A DNA stretch of 10,662 bases from Melaminivora alkalimesophila (GTDB taxonomy: Bacteria; Pseudomonadota; Gammaproteobacteria; Burkholderiales; Burkholderiaceae_C), in assembly GCF_000282995.1 (NCBI RefSeq), contig NZ_ALEE01000276.1, positions 1 to 10,662 of the forward strand, read 5' to 3'. The translations under genes and the position numbers were made by a program. Every line of letters starts with the position of its first letter. The first letter of the stretch is position 1. Below, in pieces: positions 1-5,960 of the stretch. The notes beneath the pieces are model-generated. The model worked only from the letters and a program-made list of their open reading frames with translations. It was not told the origin of the DNA and ran no database searches.

Positions 1-423
1 CGCCAGCGGCTCGCGCACCCCAGCGGCCTGCTGGGCGGTGCCCCGCAGGGCGCGCTGGGCGTGCGCCAGTGCCAGCGTGCGGTAGCGCTCGGCGGCCGCT
101 TCCACGCCGTCCTCGGCAGGCAGTGCGGGCGGCAGCCAGAGGCTGAAGCCGTCGGTGGCGGGCAGCGCCTGCGCCGGCTGCGGCGGCTCGCCGCGCTGCA
201 GCCAGCGCGACAGAAAGGTGGGCGGCGCCGGCGGCTGGGCCGGCCGCAGCACCAGGCCCGGTCCCAGGGCTGCCGTGATGAGCAGGTCCAGCCGCGCCGC
301 GATGTCGGCCAGCTGCAGCACCGGCGGCCCGGGCAGCGGCGGGCGGTGGCGGCGCCACAGCTGCTGCGCGTAGATGGTCGCGTGGCGCGCCGCGTCGGTG
401 ATGACGTCTTCGGCTTCGGCCAT
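1..423 (-). CDS. norD: NorD, nitric oxide reductase activation protein (N-terminal part only)
   Basis: The first 141 codons of a protein reading off the left edge; the frame is open from an ATG at 423 to base 1. It begins MAEAEDVITDAARHATIYAQ and continues with a tryptophan/arginine-rich stretch (LWRRHR), a proline-rich region, and near the edge the helix AAERYRTLALAHAQRA, which resembles NorD N-termini. NorD proteins usually run to about 600 residues with a C-terminal von Willebrand A domain; that part lies outside the window, so the assignment rests on this N-terminus plus position. It follows norQ by 20 nt on the same strand, the usual norCBQD order. In the family, NorD works with the NorQ ATPase in the cytoplasm to activate NorB, probably by enabling insertion of the non-heme iron FeB. 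The ribosome site is only a G-rich run upstream of the ATG. No frameshift is seen in the part present. Confidence 0.85.
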   Translation of the reverse strand, partial: MAEAEDVITDAARHATIYAQQLWRRHRPPLPGPPVLQLADIAARLDLLITAALGPGLVLRPAQPPAPPTFLSRWLQRGEPPQPAQALPATDGFSLWLPPALPAEDGVEAAAERYRTLALAHAQRALRGTAQQAAGVREPLA

Positions 424-443
424 GCCCTGCCCGCCCCAGCGCC

Positions 444-1271
444 CTAGACGAAGGTCGCGTCCACCAGATCGCGCATGGCGGCGACCAGCGAGGCCTCGTC
501 CGACAGCGGCGCGACGATGGCGTGCATGCAGGCGCGCGGCAGCGGCACGCCGCGCACCGCCAGCTGCGCTGCCGCGACCAACAGGCGGGTGCTTGGCACC
601 TCCGCCAGACCGCGGTCGTGCAACGCACGCAGGCGCCCGGCCAGCTGCACCAGCGCGCGCGCATCGGGCTCGCCGATGCCGCTTTCCCGCGCGACGATGC
701 GCGCCTCCACGTCCGGGGCGGGGAAGCCGAAGTCCAGCGCCACGAAACGCTGGCGCGTGCTCGGCTTCAGGTCCTTGAGCATGCGCTGGTAGCCGGGGTT
801 GTAGGAGACCACCAGCCCGAAGCCCGGTGCGGCGCGCACCAGCTCGCCGGTCTTGTCGATGGGCAGCTCGCGCCGGTGGTCGGTCAGCGGGTGCAGCACC
901 ACCACCGTGTCCTGGCGCGCCTCCACCACCTCGTCCAGGTAGCACAGGGCGCCTTCGCGCACCGCGCGGGTCAGGGGCCCGTCGTGCCATTCGGTGCCAT
1001 CGTTCTTGATGAGGAAGCGCCCGATCAGGTCGCTCGCGCTCAGGTCGTCGTGGCAGGAGATGGTGATCAGCGGCCGCTTGAGGCGCCAGGCCATGTACTC
1101 GACGAAGCGCGTCTTGCCGCAGCCCGTCGGGCCCTTGAGCATCACCGCCAGCCCTTGGGCGTGGCACTGCTCGAAGACCTCGACCTCGTCGCCCGTGGGC
1201 AGGTAATAGGGCGCGTCGGCCACGTTGCCCGGAGTGCCCTGGTCGGCCGCCTGCAGGAAGGTCGCGTCCAC
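444..1271 (-). CDS. norQ: NorQ, MoxR-type AAA+ ATPase for nitric oxide reductase maturation
   Basis: A 275-residue cytoplasmic AAA+ ATPase of the MoxR/CbbQ/NorQ group. Visible motifs are Walker A GPTGCGKT (residues 47-54), the family stretch SCHDDLSASDLIGRF (about 72-86), WHDGPLTRAVREG (95-107), Walker B CYLDE (110-114), and the later sensor-like segments ISYNPGYQ-type (here VSYNPGYQ) and STRQRF. NorQ and NorD together are needed for an active cNOR, probably through FeB insertion. I chose the GTG at 1271 as start because it lies 4 nt after the norB stop and gives the usual family length. The same frame is open upstream to an ATG at 1391, but that would overlap norB by 116 nt and add an arginine/tryptophan-rich tail (MPWAWRCSSSTSS) unlike the family. 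A second in-frame GTG at residue 17 is possible. Tight spacing to norB suggests translational coupling. Confidence 0.92.
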   Translation of the reverse strand: MDATFLQAADQGTPGNVADAPYYLPTGDEVEVFEQCHAQGLAVMLKGPTGCGKTRFVEYMAWRLKRPLITISCHDDLSASDLIGRFLIKNDGTEWHDGPLTRAVREGALCYLDEVVEARQDTVVVLHPLTDHRRELPIDKTGELVRAAPGFGLVVSYNPGYQRMLKDLKPSTRQRFVALDFGFPAPDVEARIVARESGIGEPDARALVQLAGRLRALHDRGLAEVPSTRLLVAAAQLAVRGVPLPRACMHAIVAPLSDEASLVAAMRDLVDATFV

Positions 1272-1275
1272 GCCG

Positions 1276-2646
1276 TCAGACCGTCGCCGCTCGGGCCGGG
1301 GCCACTGGCACCACCGGATCGTCCGTGCGCACTTCCAGGCGCAGCGGATAGCGGAAGAAGTCGATGATGAACAGCGCCACGCCCACGGCAAAGATCGAGG
1401 CGGTGATGATCAGCATCACGAAGTGCACCTGGATTTTGAGCTGCGCGTCCAGGTAGCCCATGCCCATGATGCGCTCCAGGTAGACCTGTCCGATGCCGGC
1501 GGTGGCAAATGACAGCGTCATGCCGAACATGCCGGCCAGCTGCATCCAGAACGCCAGGTAGCCCATGGATGTGCCTTCTTCCGGCCGGCGCGTGAACGAC
1601 GGCAGCGCGTAGCTGATCATGGCCATGACGATCATCGCGTAGGCGCCGTAGAACGCCGCGTGGCCGTGCATGGCGGTGATCAAGGTGCCGTGCGTCCACT
1701 TGTTGACGCTCGGGAAGGTGTGGGCCAGGCCCAGCAGGCCGGCGCCGAAGAGCGTGTACACGGCACTTCCCACCGTCCAGTGCAGCGCCAGCTTGTTCGG
1801 GTGCGCCATGCCGGAGCGGCGCATCGCGTAGTAGGCGTACATGGCCATGCCGACCAGCGCCACGGGCTCGAGCGCACTGAAGAAGCCCCCGATCGGCAGC
1901 CAGTACGACGGCACGCCCACCCAGTAGTAGTGGTGCGCCGTGCCGAGGATGCCGGCGATGAACACCAGGCCGACGATGACGTACAGCCATTTTTCCATCA
2001 CCTCGCGGTCGGCGCCCGACAGGCGGATCAGCAGGTAGGCGAGGAAGCCGCCCTGGATCATCTCCCACACCCCTTCCACCCACAGGTGGATGGTCCACCA
2101 GCGGTAGAAGATCGCCACCGTGTAGTTGTGGAACTCGAACAGCGCCGGCAGGTACAGCACCGCCGCCAGCCCCAGCCCCCCCAGCAGCACGCCCTCGGGC
2201 GTGGTGAAGCGGCCCGACTTCCGGATCGTCATGCCAATGTTGTAGAGGAAGATCAGCATCGCCACCACGATCGCCAGCTTGGACGGCAGCGGCTGCTCGA
2301 GCAGCTTGTTGCCCGTTCCCCAGCGAAACAGGTAGCCGATCACCGTCGCCACGCCCATCACCACCCACAGCACCAGCTGGATGTAGGCGAGTTTCACGCT
2401 GTAGAGCTCGGTGCGCGACTCGTCGGGCACCATCCAGTAGGTCGCACCCATGAAGCCGCAGATCACCCAGACGATCAGCACGTTGGTGTGGATGACCTTC
2501 GTGACGTCGAAGGGCAGGATGTACAAGAGCGGATCCGGCCCCAGGTATTTGGTGGCCGACAGCAGGCCGAACACGATCTGCAGCCCGAACAGGGCCACGG
2601 CCACGGCGAAATACCAGTAGGCGACGGATTGGGACTTGTATCTCAT
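1276..2646 (-). CDS. norB: NorB, catalytic subunit of cytochrome c-dependent nitric oxide reductase
   Basis: A 456-residue polytopic inner-membrane protein (about 12 hydrophobic helices) of the heme-copper oxidase superfamily. It reduces 2 NO to N2O in denitrification. Visible ligands, by family knowledge: His53 (IHTN) and His329 for heme b, His327 for heme b3 (AMHGHAAFYGAY), and His187 (IHLWVEGVWE), His238 and His239 (AHHYYW) for the non-heme FeB. Glu191, Glu195 and Glu260 match the conserved glutamates of the Pseudomonas enzyme with a constant offset of 20. It is the short cNOR type: there is no N-terminal quinol-oxidising extension as in qNOR, so electrons must come through NorC. The ATG at 2646 is preceded by GGAG at 6-nt spacing. 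It lies 34 nt after norC and 4 nt before norQ. All key residues are present, so the enzyme looks functional. Confidence 0.98.
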   Translation of the reverse strand: MRYKSQSVAYWYFAVAVALFGLQIVFGLLSATKYLGPDPLLYILPFDVTKVIHTNVLIVWVICGFMGATYWMVPDESRTELYSVKLAYIQLVLWVVMGVATVIGYLFRWGTGNKLLEQPLPSKLAIVVAMLIFLYNIGMTIRKSGRFTTPEGVLLGGLGLAAVLYLPALFEFHNYTVAIFYRWWTIHLWVEGVWEMIQGGFLAYLLIRLSGADREVMEKWLYVIVGLVFIAGILGTAHHYYWVGVPSYWLPIGGFFSALEPVALVGMAMYAYYAMRRSGMAHPNKLALHWTVGSAVYTLFGAGLLGLAHTFPSVNKWTHGTLITAMHGHAAFYGAYAMIVMAMISYALPSFTRRPEEGTSMGYLAFWMQLAGMFGMTLSFATAGIGQVYLERIMGMGYLDAQLKIQVHFVMLIITASIFAVGVALFIIDFFRYPLRLEVRTDDPVVPVAPARAATV

Positions 2647-2680
2647 GGCGGACTCCGGAAGGAACCTGGGCGGCTTCGGG

Positions 2681-3553
2681 TTATTTGAGGGTCATCAGGT
2701 AGTCCACGAGCTGCTCGATCTGCTCGGGCGCGAGGTCCTTGCCGTAGGTGGTCGGCATGAAGGAGGTTCCGTCGGCCGAGTACATCGGTCCGGGCACCAG
2801 GTGTGCGCTCGGCGCGACGATGGACTCGTGGATGTAGCCGCGCACGTCCTTGGACTCGCCCTTGTAGTCGCCGGAAGCCAGCAGCGCCTCGGTGCGCGCC
2901 ACCAGGCCCGCGAGCGAGGGGCCGGCCATGTTCACGCCCGGCGCCGTGGAGTGGCAGGCGGTGCAGGCGGGCGTGGCCGTGCGGAACACCCGCTCGCCCA
3001 GGGCGATGGGGTCCTCGTCGCCGGCCAGCGGCCGCGCCCCCGGGGGCGCCTCGATGCCGCCGCGCCCGACCTTGGCGCCGCTGGTCTGCTGCTCCATGGT
3101 CCGGTCGGCACCGGGCAGGGCCGAGCCGGCCACCAGGATCGGCCGCGGCGGCCAGCCCTGGTTGTCCACGTTGCTCACCCAGTCGAAGAAGGCGATCAAC
3201 CCATCGATGTCCTCCTCGCTCAGGTTCTGCTTGGGCATCAGGCGGCGGTGGCGTTGCTCGTCGTAGAACTTGGACGGGTCCTTCATGTAGGCCTTGAGAT
3301 AGGCCTCGCCGCGCAGCTTGCTGATCTTCGTGAGGTCGGGCGCGTAGTAGGCGCCCTCGCCGAAGATGGTGTGGCAGTTGATGCAGTTGTTCTTGTGCCA
3401 GACGTTCTTGCCGTGCGTGACGGCCGGCGTGATGGACTCGGCGTTGGTCAGCCGGTCGAACTGGCGGTGGCTGTCGAAGGTGAGGATGAGGAACACGGCG
3501 GCCGAGAGGGCCGTGGCGACGATGGCGAAGAGGCGTGTCTGGCGCTTGTTCAT
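2681..3553 (-). CDS. norC: NorC with a fused second cytochrome c domain (diheme NorC variant)
   Basis: A 290-residue membrane-anchored periplasmic cytochrome that passes electrons to NorB. The N-terminus has an uncleaved anchor helix (about residues 8-25) followed by the NorC domain: heme site CINCH (57-61), HTIFGEGAYYAPDLTKI, and the probable Met ligand in RLMPKQNLS (Met106). An ordinary NorC is about 145-150 residues and ends near the NQGWPPRP segment, here 131-137. This protein continues through a Pro/Gly-rich linker (about 138-180) into a second class I cytochrome domain with CTACH (197-201), GPSLAGL, YIHESIV and probable ligand Met266 in SFMPTTYGKDL. That domain resembles those fused to cytochrome oxidase subunit II. 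The stop is TAA. The ATG at 3553 is chosen for its AAGGGAG ribosome site at 5-nt spacing; the frame is open far upstream only because of GC bias. It lies between the small membrane ORF (32 nt) and norB (34 nt). Confidence 0.94.
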   Translation of the reverse strand: MNKRQTRLFAIVATALSAAVFLILTFDSHRQFDRLTNAESITPAVTHGKNVWHKNNCINCHTIFGEGAYYAPDLTKISKLRGEAYLKAYMKDPSKFYDEQRHRRLMPKQNLSEEDIDGLIAFFDWVSNVDNQGWPPRPILVAGSALPGADRTMEQQTSGAKVGRGGIEAPPGARPLAGDEDPIALGERVFRTATPACTACHSTAPGVNMAGPSLAGLVARTEALLASGDYKGESKDVRGYIHESIVAPSAHLVPGPMYSADGTSFMPTTYGKDLAPEQIEQLVDYLMTLK

Positions 3554-3585
3554 GGTGGCTCCCTTGGCGTCGATGAAGGCGGGCG

Positions 3586-3705
3586 TCAGACGCCGATGCC
3601 GGCCCAGTAGGTGATCGCCATGGTTCCGGCATAGACCATGGCCACCGCCATCAGCAACACGACGACGAGCGCGAATATCTTCAGGGGGGCGTACCAGGCG
3701 TGCAT
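3586..3705 (-). CDS. Small single-span membrane protein leading the nor operon
   Basis: A predicted 39-residue peptide beginning MHAWYAPLKIFALVV and ending TYWAGIGV. It has a short basic/aromatic N-terminus, one hydrophobic helix (about residues 9-29) and a short polar-aromatic tail. The ATG at 3705 is preceded by TGGAG about 8 nt upstream, a good ribosome site. Its stop is 32 nt before norC, so it should be the first gene of the nor transcript. I do not recognise a named family. It is too small for NorE (a COX III-like protein) and has one span, whereas NorF-type peptides normally have two. By position and size it could be an accessory or assembly peptide of the cNOR, like the small subunits of cytochrome oxidases; that is inference. 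The frame extends upstream to 3876, but that part runs through the operator repeats and is unlikely to be translated. Confidence 0.68.
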   Translation of the reverse strand: MHAWYAPLKIFALVVVLLMAVAMVYAGTMAITYWAGIGV

Positions 3706-3735
3706 GGGATGGGCTCCAGTCGTTCTTGTCCGTCC

Positions 3736-3752
3736 GGCGCGTTGCACGCCAG
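3736..3752 (-). promoter_or_regulatory. Weak sigma-54-like promoter element upstream of the nor operon
   Basis: Read on the minus strand the bases are CTGGCGTGCAACGCGCC. The GG and GC dinucleotides have the 10-nt spacing required of -24/-12 promoters. The -24 half (CTGGC) is good, but the -12 half (GCGCC against consensus TTGCA/T) is poor. It lies about 30 nt upstream of the small ORF start and 3 nt from the nearest palindromic repeat. NO-responsive NorR activators of the family act on sigma-54 promoters, which makes the position suggestive. In DNA this GC-rich a chance match is quite possible. Confidence 0.2.
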
Positions 3753-3755
3753 GCT

Positions 3756-3822
3756 TGTCGGACATTGTTGGGCGCCGGTGGCACGCGCCGCTGTCGGACA
3801 AACACCCGACCGCTGTCGGACA
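3756..3822. promoter_or_regulatory. Three identical TGTCGGACA palindromes, candidate operator array
   Basis: The 9-bp imperfect palindrome TGTC-G-GACA occurs exactly at 3756-3764, 3792-3800 and 3814-3822 inside the 133-bp divergent gap between the nor operon and the M50 protease gene. A degenerate fourth copy (TGTCCGTCC, 6 of 8 informative positions) sits at 3727-3735. On the minus strand the two distal copies share the longer core TGTCCGACAGCGG. Start-to-start distances are 36 and 22 bp. The rightmost copy ends on the first base of the AGGAGG ribosome site of the plus-strand gene. Repeated palindromes in a divergent promoter region are typical of regulator binding. The sequence does not fit the FNR/NNR/DNR box (TTGAT-N4-ATCAA) or the GGT-N7-ACC core reported for NorR, so the regulator is unassigned. 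Confidence 0.55.
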
Positions 3823-3838
3823 GGAGGCCTTGGTCGCC

Positions 3839-4525
3839 ATGCGCGACAATCGGCAGGTGCCTTCTTCCGACCCCATCCAGACGATCCTGATCTACGCCCT
3901 GCCCGTGCTGTTCTCCATCACGGTGCACGAGGCCGCCCACGGCTATGCGGCGCGCCACTTCGGCGACAGCACGGCCTACATGCTCGGGCGCATGACGCTC
4001 AACCCGATCAAGCACATCGACCCGATCGGCACCATCCTGATGCCGCTCTTGCTGTATTTCTCCACCTCGGGCGCCTTCGTGTTCGGCTACGCCAAGCCGG
4101 TGCCGGTGAACTTCGGCAACCTGCGGCACCCGAAGCGCGACATGGTCTGGGTGGCGCTGGCGGGGCCGGCCTCCAACTTCCTGCAGGCGATCGCCTGGGC
4201 GCTGCTGCTGATCGGGCTGGTGGCCGCGGGCGTGTCCGAGCCGTTCTTCGTGCAGATGGCGCGCGCCGGCATCCTGGTCAACCTCGTGATGTGGGCCTTC
4301 AACCTGTTCCCGCTGCCGCCACTGGACGGCGGGCGCGTGCTGGCGGGCCTGCTGCCCGGGCGGCAGGCGCTGTGGCTCGCGCGCATCGAGCCCTATGGCT
4401 TCTTTATCGTGCTGGCGCTGGTGCTGGCCGGCGTGGTGGGCTCCCTGTGGCTGCGCCCGCTCATGTCGCTGGGCTACGGCGCCATCGACCTGCTGCTCTC
4501 CCCTCTGGTCGCGCTGCTGCGCTGA
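3839..4525 (+). CDS. M50 family zinc metalloprotease (site-2 protease type, no PDZ domain)
   Basis: A 228-residue polytopic membrane protein of the short M50/FtsH-independent S2P-like group. The zinc site is HEAAH (His30, Glu31, His34), and the third ligand is Asp163 in NLFPLPPLDGGRV; between them are the family motifs LNPIKHIDPIGT (54-65) and GYAKPVPVN (83-91). Several hydrophobic helices (about 13-33, 64-82, 104-132, 142-158, 187-206) place it in the inner membrane. No PDZ domain is present, unlike RseP. The family cleaves substrates within the membrane; the substrate here is unknown. I chose the ATG at 3839, downstream of AGGAGG at 3822-3827, although the 11-nt spacing is long. The frame is open further upstream to 3638, but that would run through the nor promoter region and code for non-family sequence. 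trpS follows 30 nt later on the same strand, so the two are probably co-transcribed. Confidence 0.94.
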   Translation: MRDNRQVPSSDPIQTILIYALPVLFSITVHEAAHGYAARHFGDSTAYMLGRMTLNPIKHIDPIGTILMPLLLYFSTSGAFVFGYAKPVPVNFGNLRHPKRDMVWVALAGPASNFLQAIAWALLLIGLVAAGVSEPFFVQMARAGILVNLVMWAFNLFPLPPLDGGRVLAGLLPGRQALWLARIEPYGFFIVLALVLAGVVGSLWLRPLMSLGYGAIDLLLSPLVALLR

Positions 4526-4555
4526 ACCCGTCCCGCACCTTCCCTTCTTCGTTTC

Positions 4556-5896
4556 ATGGCACCGAACCCCGTCCGCTTCCTCACCGGCATCACGCCTTCC
4601 GGCACCCCCCACCTGGGCAACTACGCCGGCATGATGCGCCCCGCCATCGCCGCCACGCGCACGCCGGGCGTGGAGAACTTCTACTTTCTCGCCGACTACC
4701 ACGCGCTGATCAAGTGCCAGGAGCCCGGGCGCGTGCACCGCTCGACGCTGGAGATCGCCGCCAGCTGGCTGGCCGCCGGCCTGGACCCCGAGCGCGTCAC
4801 TTTCTACCGCCAGTCGGACATCCCGGAAATCCCGGAACTGACCTGGTTCCTGACCTGCGTGACCGGCAAGGGGCTGCTCAACCGCGCCCATGCCTACAAG
4901 GCCGCGCAGGACCGCAACCAGGAAGCCGGGCGCGAGGGCGACGATGGCGTCACGGCCGGCCTGTTCATGTACCCGGTGCTGATGGGCGCGGACATCCTGA
5001 TGTTCAACGCCCACAAGGTGCCCGTGGGCCGCGACCAGGTGCAGCACATCGAGATGGCGCGCGACATGGCGGCCAGCTTCAATCACCTGTACGGGGAGCA
5101 CTTCGTGCTGCCGGAGGCCGCCATCGAGGACAACGTCGCCCTGCTTGCCGGTCTGGACGGGCGCAAGATGAGCAAGAGCTACGACAACACCATCCCGCTG
5201 TTCGCGCCGCGCGAGCAGCTGCGCAAGCTGGTGATGTCCATCGTCACCGACTCGCGCGCGCCGGGCGAGGCCAAGGAAGCGGAAGGCTCGGCCCTGTTCC
5301 AGATCTACCAGGCCTTCGCCACGCCCGAGGAGACGGCCGCCATGCGCCGCGCCTACGAAGACGGCATCGCCTGGGGAGACGCCAAGCAGCAGCTGTTCGA
5401 GCGCATCGACGCCGAGATCGCTCCGATGCGCGCGCGCTACGAGGACCTGATGGCGCACCCGGAAAAGGTCGAGGAGGCGCTGCAGCTGGGAGCCGGACGG
5501 GCGCGCGCCGAGGCGCGGCCGTTCCTCAAGCGCCTGCGCCATGCCGTCGGGCTGAGGCCGCTCGTCGCCGTGGCGAGCGAAGCGCAGGCGGCGACCGCCG
5601 ACAAGGCCGATCCGCCCGCCCTGGCAGCATTCAAGCAATACCGCGAGTCGGACGGGAAGTTCTATTTCAAGCTGGTGGCGGCCGACGGCCGGCTGCTGCT
5701 GCAAAGCACCGGGTTCGAAGCGCCGCGCGAGGCCGGACAGGCCATCGCCCGCCTGCAGCGCGAAGGCGGTGCGGCGCTTGTCGCCCTGGCCGGACAGCTC
5801 GAGCCGCTGGAAGGTGCGGCCGCGCACGAGGCGGCCCGCGCCCTGGACGCGCTGGCCGCCAGCAAGGGGGAAGCCCCGGCGGGTGCGGCAAGCTGA
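4556..5896 (+). CDS. trpS: Tryptophanyl-tRNA synthetase with C-terminal extension
   Basis: A 446-residue cytoplasmic class I aminoacyl-tRNA synthetase that charges tRNA-Trp. The HIGH-type motif is HLGN (19-22, in TPSGTPHLGNYAG), and KMSKS is at 204-208 in GLDGRKMSKSYDNT. Substrate-pocket segments FYFLADYHAL (42-51) and VPVGRDQVQHIE (155-166) are present. Typical bacterial TrpS is about 330-340 residues and ends close to the LGAGRARAEARPFL segment. Here about 100 further residues follow an alanine-rich linker: FKQYRESDGKFYFKLVAADG, then LLLQSTGF and AGQAIARLQ (about 359-401). That pattern resembles a DUF1508-type beta module, followed by an Ala-rich tail. From memory, C-terminal extensions of this kind occur in burkholderial TrpS proteins. 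The ATG at 4556 has no clear ribosome site, but it starts just before the conserved RFLTGI strand and 30 nt after the M50 gene. Confidence 0.96.
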   Translation: MAPNPVRFLTGITPSGTPHLGNYAGMMRPAIAATRTPGVENFYFLADYHALIKCQEPGRVHRSTLEIAASWLAAGLDPERVTFYRQSDIPEIPELTWFLTCVTGKGLLNRAHAYKAAQDRNQEAGREGDDGVTAGLFMYPVLMGADILMFNAHKVPVGRDQVQHIEMARDMAASFNHLYGEHFVLPEAAIEDNVALLAGLDGRKMSKSYDNTIPLFAPREQLRKLVMSIVTDSRAPGEAKEAEGSALFQIYQAFATPEETAAMRRAYEDGIAWGDAKQQLFERIDAEIAPMRARYEDLMAHPEKVEEALQLGAGRARAEARPFLKRLRHAVGLRPLVAVASEAQAATADKADPPALAAFKQYRESDGKFYFKLVAADGRLLLQSTGFEAPREAGQAIARLQREGGAALVALAGQLEPLEGAAAHEAARALDALAASKGEAPAGAAS

Positions 5897-5911
5897 AGGA
5901 CCATAGGCCAA

Positions 5912-5941
5912 CGGCGGCCCCGCGCCCGGAAGGGGCGGCCG
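5912..5941. other. GC-rich hairpin between trpS and the response regulator gene
   Basis: Arms 5912-5921 (CGGCGGCCCC) and 5932-5941 (GGGGCGGCCG) pair over 10 positions with one G-G mismatch around a 10-nt loop. The hairpin starts 16 nt after the trpS stop and ends 6 nt before the GGGAGGAG ribosome site of the regulator gene. No T-run follows, so it is not a canonical intrinsic terminator. It could slow read-through from trpS, protect an mRNA end, or be a by-product of GC content. No other promoter-like element stands out in the 64-bp gap. Confidence 0.4.
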
Positions 5942-5960
5942 AACCACGGGAGGAGTAGAC

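Noticed and set aside
1272-1391. A longer NorQ start at the ATG at 1391.
   Set aside because: The added 40 residues overlap norB and are Arg/Trp/Ser-rich, unlike NorQ N-termini. The GTG at 1271 gives the normal length.
3638-3838. A longer start for the M50 protease at 3638, adding 67 residues.
   Set aside because: The extension overlaps the nor small ORF on the other strand, crosses the operator repeats and has no family similarity. The ATG at 3839 sits just before the first membrane helix.
3706-3838. An FNR/NNR-type box (TTGAT-N4-ATCAA) upstream of the nor operon.
   Set aside because: I read both strands of the gap and found no match. The only strong repeated signal is TGTCGGACA, an odd-length palindrome that does not fit this dimer site.
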